Assembly: GCA_963693085.1 (NCBI GenBank)
Contig: OY856413.1
Coordinates: 544,902,379 to 544,966,378 of the forward strand
DNA from: Alisma plantago-aquatica
Taxonomy: Eukaryota > Streptophyta > Magnoliopsida > Alismatales > Alismataceae
DNA length: 64,000 nt
Direction of reading: 5' to 3'
The notes beneath the pieces were generated by a model. It did not search any database, had not been told where the DNA came from, and was given only the letters and a program-made list of their open reading frames with translations. Shown in pieces: positions 10,370-21,429 of this stretch. The number at the start of each line of letters is the position of its first letter. The first letter of the stretch is position 1. The translations under genes and the position numbers were made by a program.

Positions 10370-13300
10370 GGACCCTGATCTCCGTTTAGGGCTTATCCTA
10401 TTTGTTTTTCTTAACCCTAGTGCTTAGTTGCTTGCTAATCACCTTTAGTGGTGATTAGGGTTTGTTGGTGCTTTGTTGACAGCTGGAGGTGCTACTTGCA
10501 ATTAACCAAAGTCTAGGGTTTGTGGGCAAGTTTGTCACCTTGAGAGGTGTTCCTCCCTCTCCTTACTTCCTCTAGTGTTGAGAGGAAGGGTTAGGCTCAT
10601 TGCTTGTGTTGCCTTGGGCTTGGTTGAGTTTGTTGGGCCTTGTTATGCCTTGTATTTGCCTTGTTGGACCTTTGTGTCGGGCAAGTGAGCCTTGTGTTGG
10701 GTAGGAGTGCTTTGAGTTGGCCTAGGGAGTGTGTCAGCCATGGTGTGGAGGTGTGTCGCCCATGGACCCTTTGACCTCATTTGTGTCACCACTAGTGGAC
10801 ACTTGGAGCTTGATTCTTGCATGTGTCAATGACCTTGGACATGTGTTTAGGACATGTTAGAGTGGTGGCTTTGCACATGGACAGGTGTCCCTAGGTGGGT
10901 GACACCTTGCCTTGTCTTTCCTTGGTTTCTCCTGCATCCTCTCCTATATATGTGTTTCCTTTCTCTTGCTAAGGATCCCTTTAGTTCCTTAGTCTCCCTC
11001 TCCTTTGGTGCACGACACCCCCTCTTTCTTTGCAAGCTTGGTGGCCGATCCTTTCCTTGGAGTCTCCTTCTTCCTCTAGTGGTGGCCGAACCCTAGAGTG
11101 CCTTGCTCTCTTCTTGTACTGGTGCTTGGAGCTAGGAGCTTGGAGCTTTCTTAAGGCGGGTTACATAACTCCTAACCCTAACTACATTACCATCTTCTAT
11201 GTTCTTGTTTGTATGTTGCTAATGATCGGCTATGTTTGTTGCTAGTTTGGTTTCTTTCTTGGTTGCATCTAGTTGGCCGAACCATGTTCTAGGGTTTCTT
11301 ATTGAGCAACACCCCTCTCCCTCCTTGGTCTTGAGAAGTGAGCTTAAACTCTAGTGATATGAGCAATACTCCTCTCTCGTTTGAGTTGAGAGGTGAGCTT
11401 GTGTTCTAGTTGCTTGAGCAACACCCTTATCTCACCATGGATTCGAGAGGTGAGATTTGTGGAGGTTGTAGACCTTGTTAGGGTTGATCCTTGGGTTGCC
11501 CGATTGGTAATAAGAAGCTAGGCTAGACACCTCTCTCTTGGTTGTTGAGAGGTGAGCCTTCTTCTCGATCCATTAGGGTTTTGGTGCCCTTGTGCTTGAG
11601 GTTGATGATGACCTTGTTGGGTTGCATCTTGCCCGATATGGGGTTGGTGGTGATGCTTCCCAATATCCCTCTTTGGCCTAGAGCCTTGGTCATTATGTTG
11701 TGGTGTTGTGTCGGGCATCACACACCTAGTTCCTACCTTGTTGTGTCAGGTGTCACACCATGATCAGTACACTGCCCGACACACTTAGCCTCATTATACC
11801 TTGATGTTGTGAAGCGTTGTTAGCTAGTTTTGTGGTGGGTGTCACCCCTTGACCCTAGCCTTGTGTGCTGGATAACAATATGAGGTCAATTGGATGTCAT
11901 GCTTCCTTTGTCGCCCGTTAGAGTGGAATCTTTTGGGCGTTATGCTTTGTTGTGTGTGTGTTATCCGATATACCTAGTGTGTGACGTGCCGTTGCATGAT
12001 ACGCCTCTTTGGCTGAGCTACATGCCCTGGTTGCTCGTTAGCAGTTGGTTGCATGGCACACCCATAGGCTCAGATGCCTGACAGGCTTTATGGCCATTGT
12101 CCCTGTGTTGCACGACGCACCGTTGAACGATATAGACGGAGCTGCACGTTGCATGTGGATGCCCGATACCCATGGTGCACGACACAGCGTTGCGCGATAC
12201 ACCCTGAGGTGGTAACCGTTATCCTTGATGGTTGCTTGGTCGATATAAGGCTAGAGATCCTTGGGTGATATGAGGGAAGTACCCTGCCCGATATCTCTTT
12301 AGTGAGGGTGCCCTACCCGTCACACTTCTTGTGAGGGTAGTGGGTACTTCTAGTGAGGGTCTTGTCTCTTCTGGAAAACCTATATGCTAGATCTTGTCCT
12401 TGTTATCACATTTTGTTTATAACGGTGACCCTTGATATGCTGGATGGTAATTGAGATGGTAGATTACATCTATGAAGTCTTGATATTACCTTGTTTATGA
12501 TCATCTTGATTATATGAATAATCTTGAGTTAATGGTAAGGAATGTAAGATGCCTTGCTTGATGATATGACCTATGTTTATGGTCATAGGTTGAGGCAGGA
12601 ATGATAAAGTGTATAAGCATCAATGTTGCCCAATGTTTGATAATATGATCTTTCTGTTATTCCATGATGATTGTGCACACTAACCATGCAAGCATCTCAT
12701 ACAGATGCATAGCCAGGTAAAAGGCTATGAGGTATATGTGTTTTAGTAACACTGCTTTGATGGTTACTCTTGAGGATGAGACAACATGCATGATGTGTTT
12801 CGGTCTGAGGACTTGAATTGACTAAAGTGCCTAGTTGGGGTGCTATCTTCTGATGATGATCTGGGATTGTTATCCCAAGTGATGAGAATGCCTTATGAGG
12901 CAGTGGTTTCCTGTGATGAGGGATGATGATCCCAGGACTTTGTGATGATGGAAACAATAAGGCAGATTTATGTTATGAATGTGTTACTACCTTGGATGCC
13001 TCAACAATCCACTTAAAATATATTAACTAATCATAGTGGAACATATCATGTAGTTTGCCCTGGCCATAGATCCATCATCGTCAGGAGCTGGTGATGGTGA
13101 AACGGGTTCTCCTACGGGTTAACCCGGAGAACATATTGTTGAGTATGTGAGGTTTCTCCTAACCTAAAGTGAGGAGGTAAGAGTGCAACTTCAGTTGTAG
13201 ACTCCAGAGTGTGGATTGAGGCATGTAGCTCAATATGTTAAGAGCATGGTGAACAAGCCCATGGCTCAGGATGTGTGATATGGGAGCATGAATGCGTTCA

Positions 13301-14427
13301 TGGCTCAGAGCTCGGTGAACAGGCCCGTGGCTCAGTTTCACTAGTGCCGATACCTGTACTGAGGCGGGCTAGGCAGAGGGTAGCCTGACCCTATGGCTGA
13401 GGCCACTTAAGCATGAGACTACGATCCTGCTTGTGTTGTACTCGTGCACTGACCACAAGGTGGGAGGTCATCGAGTCCGACTCTTCCATTGACCTTGTAT
13501 GGCAACGGCTTGGGTTTTGCAACCGAAGGTTGGATTTGAGCGCTACGGCTCACTTCCTCAGGGCATAATAATAATATGAAATACAGCCGAATAGTATTTA
13601 TTGCTTAAGGTAAAATATAGAACATTGATTGAGGCCTTTCTTGTGTAGTTAATTTTGTTATACTTGCATTTACTTATACGTTCCTTATGTTATATGGTAA
13701 GATCTTATAAATCTTATCTTATTAATCATGTTCCATTATGAAATACTTGGGTACATGCCTTACGTACATCTTGGTAAGCTTGATGGTATGAATAGCTTTA
13801 CTTTATAAACTTCTCTTGTTATACCTTCTATCAATTATCTGCTACCTTTACTTTAATCTTTCTTTGGTTTTACGGTTTCGGCGTGGAGTTATGTTTCTCG
13901 CTGGGACTGTGTTCCTCACCCCGCTGGTTTACACCCTTTTTAGGTGTTCGAGCTAGACGTGGTGGTGGTCGCGGAGTTGCGGCTGCGCAACAAGAAGAGA
14001 AGTAGAAGGCAAGAGATGGACATGTTGTTGTTTTGGTCATTTTGTAGTAGAGTCTTAGAGTCATACCTGTACTCTCAGGTCCTTGGAGGCATTTTAACAT
14101 TGTTTCACGATGTATAGATGATGATGTTTTGTATATCCTGCTGTTGGCCGGATATGGGTCGTTATATACATATAAACAGGTGTTGAACTCATGTGATGGC
14201 TAGACAGCTGATCTCCTAAGTTGTGGACACGTATCCAGCTTGTAAATGTTTATATAACATGTTTTCTTACAGGATGATGACTTGAATGTAATAATTTCTT
14301 AGTTTATCCACTTTCCGAAATCGGTTTTAATTAACTCATCTTTTTGGTAATCTGTGCTTTATGGTATTTTCCGCACGTTTTCACGTAACACCTCGATGTT
14401 TGTGTGATACTGGGATGTGTTGCCACA
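10365..14427 (+). repeat. R1 3' LTR (4063 bp)
   Basis: Direct repeat of 5079-9185, starting TGTAAGGACCCTGA and ending TTGCCACA before the TSD TAGTG. It repeats the TATA box (10945), the CCTCTC/GAGAGG series (about 11308-11555), the GATAT/GACAC zone (about 11630-12310) and the hairpin array (about 13203-13336). Confidence 0.92.
13203..13336. repeat. R1 LTR hairpin array (3' LTR copy)
   Basis: The same four units as at 7965-8095. Loop changes are present (GTGAACAAGC for GTGAATAGGC) and one stem is weakened (GAGCTCGG for GAGCACGG). Confidence 0.65.
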
Positions 14428-16789
14428 TAGTGTTTCTTTTATCCATGTATAAGTAGATAATTGATAGGAGAGTCGAGGAAGCACTTGATAGTAGAGTCGA
14501 GGAAGCACTTAATAAGAGACTCAATGAAGAAATTAACAAGTGGCAGGCGTCTCAGCCTGTCACTGAGACAATACATGTGGTGTGTTGCTCTTCTCCTACT
14601 GTAGAGGTGGTTGAGAGTAATCCTATAGACCCACCACCTAGCACGTCCACTGTAAGTATTTTTATGACATATATAGTAGCTAGTCTTTTCAAGATGATAT
14701 GTTTATGTATATATGTATATAACATTATTTACGTAAATTTGTAGGGGTTGAAGCCATGCCGTCTAAGAAGTCAATAATATATCATTGCAGAGGTACAACT
14801 TACCCAACCCTTCTAGGGGACATGTTTCATGGGACTCCAGTACCAGCTGGTGCAGTTCGTTTGAGCCCGATACATGTACTTACCAATTGGAGGGATCTTT
14901 CATTGCGATATACCCACCCAGATTCTGAAACACTTGGTGAGGCAGAAGGCGGAGTGATAATGTGGCCCAAAGAAGATGTCGTCTATACTAATATTGTATG
15001 GTAAATTTACATTACATTAATTTTTTAGTGTGTATATATGATTCAATTGATCTGAGATTTTATATACAGGTCAACCGGAAGTCACCCGCTACATCTTGGC
15101 CTCCACCTCCACCTCCTAAAATACCAAGTTGGCTTCCAAGGGACCTACACACCTCGTTAGGTCCTAATTGTAGGGGTATGGCAGTATGGATAGGCGAACA
15201 TGATCCAAATTGCCCTATAAATGTTTCTATTCTGGAGGATGCTATAGGTCAATCATATGATAAGAAGCTATGTTTACAAGATATTTTGGAGTTGTTTCGT
15301 TATGATTGGCTGAATACATCTACGATAGAGCTATGGATATGGTGAGATCTTGTTTATACATCCATATACTTTGTTTTATATACGGTGATCTGGTTTCTTA
15401 TATATTAATGCATATGTAATACATGTTTTGCAGCGACTTACACATGATATGTACAATTTTTTAATTTTCCCATGTGAGATTTTTGGTTCCATCTTGGATT
15501 AGTCTTGTAGATAAAGACCTTTCTTTAGCTACTTCATACTGCTATGCTGCTTTTAAATATTTTGGAAAAAAAAAAGTAGACGGTGATAATAGCTCCATTC
15601 AATGTCGAGTGAGTTTACTTTGCTTATAATTTGGACTTAAGAAAATTACATTTTTATTATGGATTTTGAGTTGTTAATTTTAACTTTCTTACCTGTAGTG
15701 GTAGGCATTGGGAGTTACTAGTTATTGTCCCCAAGACATTCACTGTCTATTATATATTTCATATTTTTATATCCGTTAACATCAGTTATTATATTAGTAA
15801 TTAATTATGCAATTTATTGTGTTACATTAACATGTAGGGCTTTAAATGAGTTCAAAAGAGCTGGAGGAAAGGTCCCCAAGAAAAAGAATCATCCACTAAT
15901 TTGGGAGAATGTGAAAGTAATTTCCCAACTCCAATGTATATATTATTTATGTGAACTATGCTTATTTGTATTGTTGAATATTTGGTATGTTTCAATTCAT
16001 AGTGTGCTACACAAGACAACGGTTGGGCATGTGCATACTATGTGATGTGATTTATAGACCTAATCATCAAACATGCCGCAATGGAAATCAATACTATACA
16101 TAAGGTATTATATATAGTCTCATTAGATAATATAAAATATATCAATCTTATTATATATTATTAATTATATATATATGTCATTCTCTTTGTAGGTGTTTAA
16201 AACTGACTTGACTATAGGTGGAAAATTATTAGATGTACATACTCCCTATACAAGGGAAGAATTAGATGATGTAAGAGAAGAATGGGCAAAAGACCTACAA
16301 GTAGTGGGAATTTTTAAATATAATTGGGATACTGATGGCGATAATGACGATGATGAATAAAAATGATACTTCTAAACTTTGTTCTCATAATTATTTTGTG
16401 TGAATGTGAATGAATTTTTCTAAATTGGCATGTGTGACTATGAAGATGATCAATACATGAATGTTTGTACTTGTGTCTGAATGTGAAAAGTGATGAAATG
16501 AATGGAACTGCATGTTGCTAAATGTTTGTGAAAATGGAGGAAATTTGAAATGGAACTACTAGTTTCTACATGTGTGTGATGAAAAATAATATGAATTAAA
16601 TGTGCTTATACATGTGTGTGATCATAAATTGTTGTCCATCTTGTTAGTTTTGCAGGTTTGGGTCCTGTTGTTGGCTGATATCAATGGATGTTGTAAACTT
16701 GCAGTTCAGAACTGAATTGTAGGTTTTGCATCCTATTGACCAACCAGACTACAGGCCTGCAAACTGATAAGAAAAAAAAACCACATAGG

Positions 16790-17185
16790 CATCGGTTATT
16801 AGTATAAAACTGACATCAAAGACATACAACGTCAGTTATTAGCAAAAAACTGACGTCTATGTGGATATGGGTGTCGATTATATATAAAAATAGACGTTGA
16901 TGGTGCCCCTGCTGGAGCGTTTTATTGGTGGCGGGAAGGGTTATATAGTGTCAGTTTTTGTGAAATGCCGACATCTTTAACCTGGATATAGTGTCGGTTT
17001 TATTAAATAACCGACACCTATAGTGCCCCTGCTGGCTCGTTTTTGGTGGTGGGAAGGGTTATTGCATCGATGTTAATACTGATGTTGAAGGTTTTGACAT
17101 TTAGCGGCACCCACTTGGGTGTCACTTTGAAACTGATTCCAAAGGCCTTAAATAATTGACACTAAATGTCAGTTCCATACTAGTG
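16790..17185. repeat. CACTA 3' subterminal repeats and terminal inverted repeat
   Basis: Short motifs of the type GTCGGTTAT / AACTGACGTC recur in both orientations. Clear palindromes are CGTCAGTT (16830-16837) with AACTGACG (16848-16855), and GTGTCGGTT (16991-16999) with AACCGACAC (17009-17017). A related block GTGCCCCTGCTGG-CGTTTT occurs twice (about 16896 and 17022). In CACTA elements such subterminal motifs bind the second transposon protein. The terminus ACTAGTG ends at 17185. Confidence 0.75.
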
Positions 17186-17188
17186 TTG

Positions 17189-18014
17189 TAAACAAGCCCT
17201 GCATTATGTTTTTATTTTGTTCAAACTGGTTGGTCGGATGAGTTATAAACTCGACCGACACCACACCCTGTAGAACTCAAACATCATCAAAAAATCTAGA
17301 AAATTTAACACAGTGTCTGAAATTGAGTTTATAATATATCTTTAAAATTTCAGATCATTTGGTTTTACTAATAAATAAATAAAAATCAAATCCTAGAATA
17401 CAATATTTAAGTTTGAAGCATGGTTGGTCGAGTTTGTCTTGGGAAAAACTTGACCGACACCCCTTTATGTAGAGATCAAACATCAACAAAAGGTTTAGTA
17501 AATTTAAAATTATGTCTATAGTAGAGTTTTACAACTACAATTAAAATTTGAGATCAATTGGATGCACCAATAAAATGATAAAATTCAATTACCATACTAT
17601 TATATTTCAATCTGAATGAATGGTCGGTCAAGTTTGTAACTCGATTGAAAAATAGGTCAAAAGAGAGTTAAAAGTTCTGATAATTTACAAGAGAACATAC
17701 AATTGAGTTGTAGATAAAATACTAAAAATCATTTATTAGAGAACTATACTTATCAAATTTTGTATTCATATGCCATCAAAACCTAATTTGGGCCTATTAG
17801 AGTTTCCAATTCTTAAACCCTAATTATGTGAATGAAAGTATGATTAAAGATTATAATTAGATTTTAGACTACATAATTAAACTACCATAATTAAACTACC
17901 ATAATTAATTAAGTTTGAAATAATAATTAATCAAATTAAGCATGTAATCATCCAAGTAAACCCTTATTAGATGACTGATCTGAAAACAGGTCATTACAAA
18001 TTCTCCCCTCTTTA
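17189..18014 (-). mobile_element. Relic of a minus-strand gypsy-like LTR with adjoining polypurine tract
   Basis: Read on the minus strand, a purine-rich AGAGGGGAGAATT (about 17999-18014) is followed directly by TGTAATGACCTG at 17998. This is the usual layout of a polypurine tract and the start of a 3' LTR. Upstream on the same strand TTTCAGGACCAAAT (about 18040) resembles the 'GAGGACGAAAT' block that precedes that tract in plant gypsy elements. The LTR body would run down to the CACTA insertion at 17185. No coding domain was recognised on the internal side. Confidence 0.5.
17224..17810. repeat. About 195-bp tandem repeat, three degenerate copies
   Basis: Units begin at about 17228, 17422 and 17620 with TGGTCGG/TGGTCGAGTTT. 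The first two also share CTTGACCGACACC, ATCAAACATCAACAAAA and TTTAAAATTTGAGATCA-type blocks in the same order. The third is the most decayed. It lies inside the LTR relic. Confidence 0.65.
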
Positions 18015-19641
18015 CATGATTTGGTCCTGAAATCCAATAGAAGATTTGAGAGAATAACATAACATCTAATCGTTATACTCTCTCGACATCAAGTTATAAA
18101 TACTTCCATTTTCTCTTTATTTCATATGACATCTTTTTTTTATATTAGATGGATATTTCATCCCTTGTCCTCATTATATCTCTCCTTGAGTATTACAATC
18201 ACTTAAACCCCAAGTATTAGTAATGCATCATTTATGAATATGTGGTTCACATCCTCTTTCATTTTATTTTGAAATTTGATTATATATCTCATGGATCAAT
18301 ATTATGACTCATTCTAATTTATCATCCACATTCATCAATTTCCTTCGTAAAGAAGATCATTCAATGTACAACTTAGTTCACATCTTTTTCTTACAATTTC
18401 ATATTTCATATTTAGATTCAAACTCATTAGAGATTATCTCCATAATCCATTAGCTTTCATCTTTCATATATGAAATTTCTTGTTTTCCATAGGTTCCATA
18501 TTGACTTATAAAATCATTTTCTCTTTTCACCATTTTATCACCATTCTTTTTTTGCATCATGCATCTTATTATACTACCAAATTGTGTTCATCTAGATACT
18601 TCGCAAGAGCATCCAGAAGAAGTATAGTTGGTAGTTCCATACTAGCTTATCTCAATATAGTTGGTAGTTCCATACTAGCTTATCTCAATACCCAAATACT
18701 TGACCAGAGTATGTAGATACTGAGTTCAGTCAGTATGCACACCATTGAGGTTATATTCAACATCCACATTATCATTTTTTTCTTGATCCTATTATAACCT
18801 AGGCTATGATAGCACGTTGTTGGAACCTCTCTTTTAATTAGCAAAAATACCAGCAATTAGAGAGAATCCGTAAACGTAAGCCCAGGTTAAGCAACAAAAG
18901 ACTTCATTGTCGACAAAGACGATAGAAACAATATATGAAAAACACAAACGGATTTTTCCTTTTTCTTTCTTCACAAATTTTCACAATCAAATGTCACATC
19001 AAAGAACTCACAATAAGATAACACAAATCTTATTAAACTCCATCAAAACCAGAATCAAATCTTATGGCTCTTATGCAATTCAATTTACAATAAAAACATG
19101 TAAATGAATCAACAAACTTTGTATACTACACATCACAGGTAAGAGAGTCTACAAGGACAATATACTCTATCTAGATTATTCTATTTATATCTTCTTTGTC
19201 ATGACTTCTCTGTTGGATAACATTATATCAAAAAACATTTGAAAGAACCTTATGAAACCCATATAGAGTCCCAGTGAGTGGATACTCCCACTCAAGCTGA
19301 GTACATGCATCAACTTCAAATATAGTATAATTAACTTAAAAGAAACTTGCATATTTTGAAAACTCTAGAAGATAGTTTCATCACAATTCAAATCTAGTTT
19401 ATATAGGTAATCTAATCAAACAAATAAGGTAATCACTTAAACAAAATCCAACTTAAAAAAAATCTTTTCAAGCATGTCTATGAACATATATGTAGTTACA
19501 TTTTAGCTCAGATACACAATCCTTCTACACGAGTAGTAAGTCATGTTCTAAGCATTTTGAATCAATACATAACAATTAACATTATCTTTGGGACACTCCA
19601 CCATCTGAACGAGGAGCACATCCTGTAGTCCAGAAGCTAAA
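18015..19641. other. No recognised gene; AT-rich probable retroelement interior
   Basis: I see only short chance reading frames. The stretch adjoins a gypsy-like LTR start and is probably the non-coding interior of that relic. It includes one exact 33-bp duplication, listed separately. Confidence 0.5.
18623..18688. repeat. Exact tandem duplication, 2 x 33 bp
   Basis: The 33-bp unit starting TATAGTTGGTAGTTCC occurs at 18623-18655 and again at 18656-18688 without a mismatch. This implies a recent duplication. Confidence 0.95.
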
Positions 19642-20335
19642 TGTAACATCGCAAGATTTGAGGCCTCAAATAAAACACTCTTAAAAGGAATGATTAGACT
19701 ACCCATATCACCAACGTGCACCTCCTTTTCCGGGAGCCCATCACTAAAGAACTCCATAGTTAAGTGTGCTCAGTTTGGAGTTGTACTAGGATGGGTGACC
19801 AGTCAGGAAGTTGACCCCAGCTTACACGTACATGAGGACAAAGCACGCAGTTAAGGCTAGTGGTGGTCTGTGGGGCCAGTCATCATTCTTGAAACTCTAC
19901 TAGAGCCTTGGGCAGTGGTCTTAGGCATTACAAATGGTATCAGAGCCATAACCCCTCCAGTAGGTGGGGCCCGCATGGGCATGTGGCATACCAGTCTTGA
20001 GTCGTGCGGTCCAGGCATGTAGGAAAGGGTTGTCCACGGTTGATGTAGCCACCCTTGCGCTGGTATTCTGTGATCGGGAGCTGGGTGTCCATGGGCCATT
20101 GTGGGTCTGCACTGAAATGGGGAAGCGATTATGAGGACTTATGGTTGAGCCTTGTTGAGGAGATCAAGAGTCTAAGTGGGGGACATTGTAACATCCCAGG
20201 ATTTGAGGCTTCAGATAAAGCACTCTTAAAAGGAATAATTGGACTACCCATATCACCAAGGTGCAACTCTTTTCCGGGAGCCCATCACTAAAGAACTCCA
20301 TAGTTAAGCGTGCTCAGCTTGGAGTAGTACTAGGA
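19642..20335 (+). mobile_element. Cassandra-type TRIM retrotransposon, 3' LTR truncated
   Basis: The left LTR (19642-19932, 291 bp) starts TGTAACATC and ends GGCATTACA. A tRNA-iMet primer-binding site, TGGTATCAGAGCC, is at 19935-19947. A 240-bp non-coding interior ends in the purine tract AAGTGGGGGACA (about 20174-20185). The right LTR starts at 20187 with TGTAACATCCC and stops abruptly at about 20335 inside the 5S-like part, so about half of it is lost. Tiny size, no coding capacity and 5S rRNA-like LTRs define Cassandra, known across vascular plants. Confidence 0.9.
19701..19815 (+). other. 5S rRNA-like segment in Cassandra 5' LTR
   Basis: The block CCCATCACTAAAGAACTCC (from 19737) through AGTTAAGTGTGCT (19758-19770, box A-like), GTACTAGGATGGGTGACC (19783-19800, intermediate element and box C-like) and GGAAGT copies the 5S rRNA gene layout. 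The 3' LTR copy is at about 20247-20335 and breaks off after GTACTAGGAT. These are internal RNA polymerase III promoter boxes in 5S genes. The segment belongs to the LTR and is not a ribosomal gene array. Confidence 0.85.
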
Positions 20336-21429
20336 TCCAATTAGGGTTATAAACCATTAATTATGAGTAATTATCATATAATCATCAGTTCTGTGTATCA
20401 TCGTGATCTCAACATTACAAATTAGCTTCCAATTACAAATATGAACTTACTTTGTAATTTCTAGAGTTTCTTGAGAAAATTTGTAATTATTTCATATTAA
20501 TTAGGGTGATTAGTCCTAATTAGACACATGGAGAAAATTATGTGGTTTCGTGCATTAAAATTATAATTACTGACCTCAGATTGATAATAAGTCACATTTA
20601 GGAGTTACTGGAACATTCTCAAAATTTTGCACTCGAATTACTATTTATTACACATGATTTGAGCATTATAAATCTTACTAAATATCTATTATATTTAAGA
20701 TTTAAAAGACCAAGTTATTCTACATGTTTTTCTGAGAATTTTGGTACTTTGTTTGTAATTTTCTAATGAACAATCTATTTACTATGAATTTTGGAATATC
20801 TGTTTATTTAGGAGAGTTTTTACCTTTTCTACCAATCAGGTTCATCCACATGGTGTTGAGGGTGCACCCTCAGCTCCTCTTCTCAAATTGAGCCGGCCAG
20901 CCTGACCTGGACCTGGTCTGCCTCTTATTTCTTGTTTCCTCACGTTCTCGTGATTCTCCTGTGACTAGGATTCTTGTGCCACCGTTGGGGCTGTGTTTGA
21001 TGTTGGTCCCTCCTGTACCTCCTCTTTAGTGTAAGATCAATAGAGATCAGGCACCGCTTGTCATCCCCTTCGGCCATCACCAGCTCCAATGACCTCAGCT
21101 AGATACCTCATCTTTAATTCATCAATCTTCACACATATACATCTTCACATAAACTACATATGAACATTAAACTTCAAAGATAGATCCACAATATCTTAAA
21201 GTGCATTCTCGCCAATGTTGAGGTCTAAACTCCAAATTGACACATATCTAGGTACATGAAACATTATATCTACAAAAACATAAAAGCCTATAGACTAAAA
21301 GTCGTCCATATTCTTAAATCCATGTTTCACTTGTCCAACTGGATATCTAGAACCACTCCATCACATCCTTCACACCTTAATATTATTTTTGTCCTAGAAA
21401 TTAAGCAAAATTCCAACCCATCATAGTGT
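20336..21429. other. Unassigned non-coding stretch
   Basis: No convincing coding segment or element end was found. It begins exactly where the Cassandra LTR breaks off and ends where the copia E leader begins. It therefore probably holds one or more unidentified insertion or deletion products. The only notable patch is more GC-rich, at about 20840-21080. Confidence 0.4.

Larger units (their letters stand above)
5079..14427 (+). mobile_element. R1: Ty3/gypsy (chromovirus-type) LTR retrotransposon with internal pol deletion
   Basis: Two long direct repeats begin TGTAAGGACCCTGA and end CCACA. The 5-bp duplication TAGTG flanks them exactly (5074-5078 and 14428-14432). The internal part is only 1179 bp. 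It holds a primer-binding site for initiator methionine tRNA, a decayed gag, and the tail of integrase with a chromodomain-like end. Protease, reverse transcriptase, RNase H and most of integrase are missing, so R1 could only move with enzymes from a relative. It inserted in the second gene of the CACTA element. The long LTRs and the chromodomain-like tail fit the Tekay/Del group, although the clade is inferred. Confidence 0.92.
3840..16360 (+). pseudogene. CACTA second gene: Transposase_24-like region to Ulp1-like protease, split by a retrotransposon
   Basis: Exons are inferred from reading frames and splice sites. They lie at about 3840-3914 (ATG after TTTTAG; donor GTAAGT), 4003-4282, 4365-4500, 4580-4666 and 4739-5020. 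After the R1 insertion they continue at about 14461-14651, 14745-14997, 15070-15340, 15434-15608, 15703-15770, 15838-15917, 16005-16105 and 16194-16360. The early exons resemble Transposase_24 proteins of CACTA elements. The exon at 14745 (CRGTTYPTLLGDMFHGTPVP) resembles the DUF8039-type region. The last exons look like a C48/Ulp1 peptidase: HWELLVI supplies the catalytic His near 15710, and QDNGWACAYYVM (about 16013-16044) holds the expected Gln and Cys. Breaks include a stop at 4048, a frame change before 4065, stops near 4457 and 4594, and TGA after YYVM at 16045. The last residues are acidic (DGDNDDDE). The exon map is approximate. Confidence 0.65.
1..17185 (+). mobile_element. CACTA (En/Spm) DNA transposon, left end outside window
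   Basis: Two degraded transposase-type genes lie in the order usual for plant CACTA elements: a TNP2-like gene, then a Transposase_24/Ulp1-type gene. They are followed by a subterminal repeat zone and a right terminus reading ACTAGTG at 17179-17185, which is CACTAGT on the other strand. The next three bases, TTG (17186-17188), would be the 3-bp target duplication, but the left copy is outside the window, so this is untested. No matching CACTAGTATGG terminus was seen in the first 470 bases. The element is interrupted by the LTR retrotransposon at 5079-14427. Family assignment rests on protein similarity recognised by eye plus the terminus. Confidence 0.85.

Noticed and set aside
19701..19815. 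Functional 5S rRNA gene
   Set aside because: It is inside an LTR with a primer-binding site beside it, differs from 5S rRNA at several box positions, and is repeated in the second LTR: the Cassandra pattern.
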